Of a DNA stretch of 7,668 bases, positions 5,464 through 7,668 are shown piece after piece; positions within the stretch are counted from its first letter, which is position 1; every line of letters begins with the position of its first letter. Both the position numbers and the translations under genes were made by a program. The stretch comes from CAZNMF01 sp964573795 (GTDB lineage: Bacteria > Acidobacteriota > Vicinamibacteria > Vicinamibacterales > SCN-69-37), in the NCBI GenBank assembly GCA_964573795.1, contig CAZNMF010000014.1, forward strand, positions 1 through 7,668, written 5' to 3'. Under the pieces are notes generated by a model. That model was not told the origin of the DNA, ran no database searches, and worked only from the letters and a program-made list of their open reading frames with translations.

Positions 5464-6621
5464 GTGACGTCGCCAGCGACAGGACACGGCGTGGTCGGTC
5501 GCCGGGCGCGGATGGCGTGCCGGATCGCGCTCGTCGCGGTCTTTCTCGCGTGGTTCGCGTCGTTCTATCGATCCGGGCTCGGCTTCACGGAGGTGTTGTA
5601 CTTCGGCGAGCGCGGCGCCGACGCGCGCGTCGAGCGCCTGCGCGACGTGCCCGTCTACGTGCATCCTGGCGTCGGGTACGACGGGCAGTTCTACGTCCAG
5701 CTCGCCGTCGATCCGTTGTTGCGCGATCCGTCGATCGACCGGGCGCTGGACGCGCCGGCGTTCCGCGCGCGGCGCATGCTCTTCTCGTGGACGGCGTGGC
5801 TGCTCGGCCTCGGCCAGCCCGCGTGGATCGTCCAGGCGTACGCGGTGCAGAACGTGCTGTGCTGGCTGCTGTTCGCGGCGTGGCTGCGCTGGCGCCTGCC
5901 CGCCGGCACGCTCGAGGATCTCGCGGTCTGGACCGCGTGCCTGTTCACGCCGGGCATGCTCGACTCGGCGCGCCTGGCGCTCATCGACGGTCCCAGCATG
6001 CTCGTGGTCGCCATTGGCGTCGAAGCGATCGAGCGCGGGCGTATCTGGATCGGGTCGGCGATCCTCGGCGTTGCGGGTCTCGCGCGCGAGACGAACCTGC
6101 TTGCGGGCGTGACGATCCTGCCAACGCGCTTCACGGCGCGGGACGTGCTGCGGTGTCTCGCCGCCGCGGCGCTGATCCTCGTCCCCACGCTCGTCTGGTT
6201 CGACTATCTGCGCGCGATCTATCGATCGACCGTCACGCAAAGCCTCGATCAGTTGTCGATGCCGGTCGTCGCCTATCTGGATGCCTGGAGCCAGTCGCTG
6301 CGCGTCGCGCGCCGCGGCGGCCTGTTCTCGGCGCGCGCGCTGCCGTGGCTCGCGATCGTCGGCATCACCGTGCAGGCCGCGCATCTCCTCGTCATTCCCC
6401 GCTGGCGCAGCGCATGGTGGCGTGTCGGCGTCGTGTTCGTCGCTCTGATGTTCGTGATCAAACCCGAGATCTGGCTGGGCGCGTACGCGCGCGTGCTGCT
6501 GCCGCTGACCGTCGCGTTCAATCTGTCGCTGCCGCGCGATCAGCGATTCTGGCCGATCTTCCTCGCGGGCAATCTCGGCCTGGCGACGAGCGTGCGACTG
6601 CTGCTCGCGCCGCTGCTGTGA
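5464..6621 (+). CDS. Polytopic membrane protein with YDGQFY motif, likely surface-glycan related
   Basis: A 385-aa inner-membrane protein with roughly 8-10 hydrophobic segments. The first segment (about 18-35) is followed by an outside loop with GYDGQFYVQLAVDPL (about 71-85), then several more spans, an ARETNLL motif (about 207-213) after a hydrophobic helix, and a final hydrophobic C-terminus. A first-loop acidic motif and an R-E-T motif of this kind are what I recall from the AZOBR_p60025-type 'cell surface glycopolymer formation' proteins and GT-C-like transferases; I have not confirmed this by search. The start is uncertain: GTG at 5464 follows the previous stop by one base (coupling), GTG at 5491 has AGGA six bases upstream, and ATG at 5512 has no ribosome site. 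The stop codon lies inside the GTGA overlap with mug. A lipid-linked sugar substrate is inference. Confidence 0.8.
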   Translation: MTSPATGHGVVGRRARMACRIALVAVFLAWFASFYRSGLGFTEVLYFGERGADARVERLRDVPVYVHPGVGYDGQFYVQLAVDPLLRDPSIDRALDAPAFRARRMLFSWTAWLLGLGQPAWIVQAYAVQNVLCWLLFAAWLRWRLPAGTLEDLAVWTACLFTPGMLDSARLALIDGPSMLVVAIGVEAIERGRIWIGSAILGVAGLARETNLLAGVTILPTRFTARDVLRCLAAAALILVPTLVWFDYLRAIYRSTVTQSLDQLSMPVVAYLDAWSQSLRVARRGGLFSARALPWLAIVGITVQAAHLLVIPRWRSAWWRVGVVFVALMFVIKPEIWLGAYARVLLPLTVAFNLSLPRDQRFWPIFLAGNLGLATSVRLLLAPLL

Positions 6622-7241
6622 AGACGCGCCGCATGACGCCCTCATCGTCTCGCGTTCGCCAATCGCGCGCGTCGTCCGCGCGCCGCGACGCGCCGCCGCT
6701 GCGGCCGACGTCCGCCGATCTGCATGCGGCAGCGGGCACGCGCATTCCCGATCTCATCGCGCCGAACCTCGACGTGCTGTTCTGCGGGATCAATCCGGGC
6801 CTGTACTCCGCGGCGACCGGTCTGCACTTCGCGCGGCCGGGCAACCGATTCTGGCGCGCGCTTCACGACGCGGGGCTGACGACGACCGTGCTGCAGCCGT
6901 GGCAGCAGCAGGCGATGCTCGCGAGCGGGATCGGCATCACGAACCTCGTCGCGCGCGCGACCGCGTCAGCGGCGGAGCTGATCAACGACGAGATCCGCGC
7001 CGGCCGCACGATTCTCGAGCGCAAGGTCCGTCGTTATCGCCCGCGCATCGTGGCGATCGTCGGCATCGGCGCCTACCGCGTCGCGTTCGATCGGCCCAAG
7101 GCCACGTTCGGCGAGCAGCCCGAACGGCTGGCGGGCGCGCGGTTATGGGTGCTGCCGAACACGAGCGGCCTCAACGCCAATCATCAAGCGCGGGACTTCG
7201 CGAAGGCATTCGGCGAGATCAGGCGCGCGTTGCGGGAGTGA
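6618..7241 (+). CDS. mug: Mug-type G/U mismatch-specific uracil-DNA glycosylase
   Basis: DNA-repair enzyme of the Mug/TDG branch (family 2) of uracil-DNA glycosylases; it removes uracil, and in relatives ethenocytosine, mispaired with G, leaving an abasic site. With GTG at 6618 it is 207 aa. Motif 1 is FCGINPGLYSAATG with Asn59 at the place of the E. coli Mug catalytic Asn18, followed by HFARPGNRFW (70-79). GITNLV (106-111) and the VAIVGIGAY strand (145-153) follow. Motif 2, the mismatch-reading loop, is PNTSGLNANH (180-189). The first 28 or so residues are a basic Arg/Ser-rich extension before the usual RPT start of the domain. GTG 6618 overlaps the previous stop as GTGA; ATG 6633 is the alternative (202 aa). 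It is the last gene of the operon, with repeats and a weak hairpin after it. Confidence 0.93.
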   Translation: MKTRRMTPSSSRVRQSRASSARRDAPPLRPTSADLHAAAGTRIPDLIAPNLDVLFCGINPGLYSAATGLHFARPGNRFWRALHDAGLTTTVLQPWQQQAMLASGIGITNLVARATASAAELINDEIRAGRTILERKVRRYRPRIVAIVGIGAYRVAFDRPKATFGEQPERLAGARLWVLPNTSGLNANHQARDFAKAFGEIRRALRE

Positions 7242-7256
7242 CAGGAACGAGGGGCG

Positions 7257-7282
7257 AAGGGACCAGGGGGCCAAGGGACCAG
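7257..7282. repeat. Direct repeat AAGGGACCAG, two copies
   Basis: AAGGGACCAG occurs at 7257-7266 and 7273-7282 (period 16), in the short spacer between two convergent genes. Such GGGACCA-rich strings look like simple intergenic repeats; nothing shows a function beyond the overlap of the second copy with the hairpin at 7273-7292. Confidence 0.6.
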
Positions 7283-7292
7283 ATAGTTCCTT
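7273..7292. terminator. Weak hairpin between convergent mug and permease genes
   Basis: AAGGGAC (7273-7279) pairs with GTTCCTT (7286-7292), 7 bp including one G-T wobble, over a six-base loop. There is no T-run on either side, so it is a weak candidate for a shared terminator. Confidence 0.3.
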
Positions 7293-7303
7293 CCCAAGCC
7301 CCG

Positions 7304-7324
7304 AGCCCGTAGCCCGTAGCCCGT
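7304..7324. repeat. Tandem heptamer AGCCCGT, three copies
   Basis: Three perfect, contiguous AGCCCGT units (7304-7310, 7311-7317, 7318-7324) end two bases before the permease stop codon. On the minus strand this is ACGGGCT repeated. It is a short tandem repeat whose copy number could vary between strains; being outside the reading frame, it would not alter a protein. Confidence 0.75.
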
Positions 7325-7326
7325 CA

Positions 7327-7668
7327 TCACTCGTACCTCATCGCCTGCACCGGATCGATGCGGCTGGCGCGGCGGGCGGGAATCAGACCGGCGATCGCTG
7401 AGACAGTCGTCAGCAGCGTGATGGCTGCGGTCGCGATCGCCGGATCGTGCGGCTGAATGCCGTAGAGCGCCGCGCCGATGTAGCGGCCCAGCGCCATCGC
7501 GGCCGGCACGCCCACGGCCAGGCCAATCGCGAGCAGCACCAGCACTTCGCGCATCACCAGCCAGAGCACACGCATGGGCTGCGCGCCGAGCGCGATGCGG
7601 ATGCCGAGCTCCTTGCGGCGGCGCACGACGACGAAGGCCATGACGCCGTAGAGGCCGATCGAGGCGAG
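7327..7668 (-). CDS. ADOP/MacB-like FtsX-family permease, C-terminal fragment
   Basis: The last 113 residues of an ABC permease of the FtsX/MacB fold, cut by the window end. The reading frame stays open to base 7668 (LASIGLYGVMAFVV precedes the first Met), so ATG 7641 is not the start. Visible in order: the end of one membrane helix; RRRKELGIRIALGA, the typical cytoplasmic coupling segment; a helix (VLVLLAIGLAVGVPAAMAL); the short GIQPHDP loop; a last helix (IATAAITLLTTVSAIAGLIPA); and the terminal RRASRIDPVQAMRYE. This ending is the hallmark of the acidobacterial duplicated orphan permeases (usually about 800 aa) and of MacB-type permeases. Two in-frame stops (TGATGA, 7324-7329) close it. 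The ATPase at the other end of the window is 6.6 kb away and on the other strand, so the two are not shown to be partners. Confidence 0.92.
   Translation of the reverse strand, partial: LASIGLYGVMAFVVVRRRKELGIRIALGAQPMRVLWLVMREVLVLLAIGLAVGVPAAMALGRYIGAALYGIQPHDPAIATAAITLLTTVSAIAGLIPARRASRIDPVQAMRYE

Noticed and set aside
5517..6617. Extending mug upstream to 5517 as one 574-codon protein
   Set aside because: The extra part is an Arg-rich shadow of the membrane-protein gene in another frame; the Mug domain starts only after 6618.
5383..6645. A 420-codon minus-strand frame over the membrane-protein gene
   Set aside because: Arg/Gln/Asp/His-rich shadow; the plus-strand frame has membrane helices and family-like motifs.
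7257..7324. A CRISPR array
   Set aside because: Repeats are only 7-10 bases, with no regular spacers of usual length and no cas genes.

Overview
The window is very GC-rich (by eye well above 60% G+C) and reads like a free-living Gram-negative chromosome, probably an Acidobacteriota of the Vicinamibacteria type. That placement is an inference from three things: a MacB/LolD-type ABC ATPase, an ADOP-type (Acidobacterial duplicated orphan permease) FtsX/MacB permease tail, and a secreted ThuA-domain protein with Gly/Arg-rich linkers. There are no rRNA, tRNA, CRISPR, IS or phage signatures.

Layout, left to right. (1) The 3' part of an ABC-transporter ATPase gene (+), cut by the window start. (2) A 139-base convergent spacer with three successive hairpins; one is a 14-bp perfect stem with a T-rich tail that terminates the next gene. 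(3) A minus-strand gene for a secreted 541-aa ThuA-domain protein with EF-hand-like motifs. (4) A 239-base divergent region with a sigma70-like promoter and a 15-base perfect palindrome, leading into a small 87-aa coiled-coil protein (+). (5) A minus-strand 571-aa probable lipoprotein with three NlpC/P60-type domains, whose 3' end overlaps the small gene by 17 bases. (6) A 200-base divergent region. (7) A tight plus-strand three-gene operon: a 198-aa lipoprotein with a C-terminal beta-sandwich-like segment, a 385-aa polytopic membrane protein with a YDGQFY loop, and a Mug-type uracil-DNA glycosylase. The junctions are a 1-base gap and a 4-base GTGA overlap. (8) A short spacer with direct repeats, a weak hairpin and an AGCCCGT triplet repeat. 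(9) The C-terminus of an ADOP/MacB-like permease (-), cut by the window end.

Functionally this is mostly a cell-envelope neighbourhood: export/transport at both edges, a peptidoglycan hydrolase-like lipoprotein, a secreted ThuA/EF-hand protein, and a lipoprotein plus membrane-protein pair that may act in surface glycan formation. Mug is the one clear non-envelope gene, translationally coupled to the membrane protein. The most unusual items are the NlpC/P60 protein, in which two of three domains have the catalytic Cys replaced by Asn at exactly equivalent positions, and the ThuA protein, which carries a second EF-hand-like pair inside an insertion that interrupts the ThuA fold. No complete novel defence or mobile system is visible.
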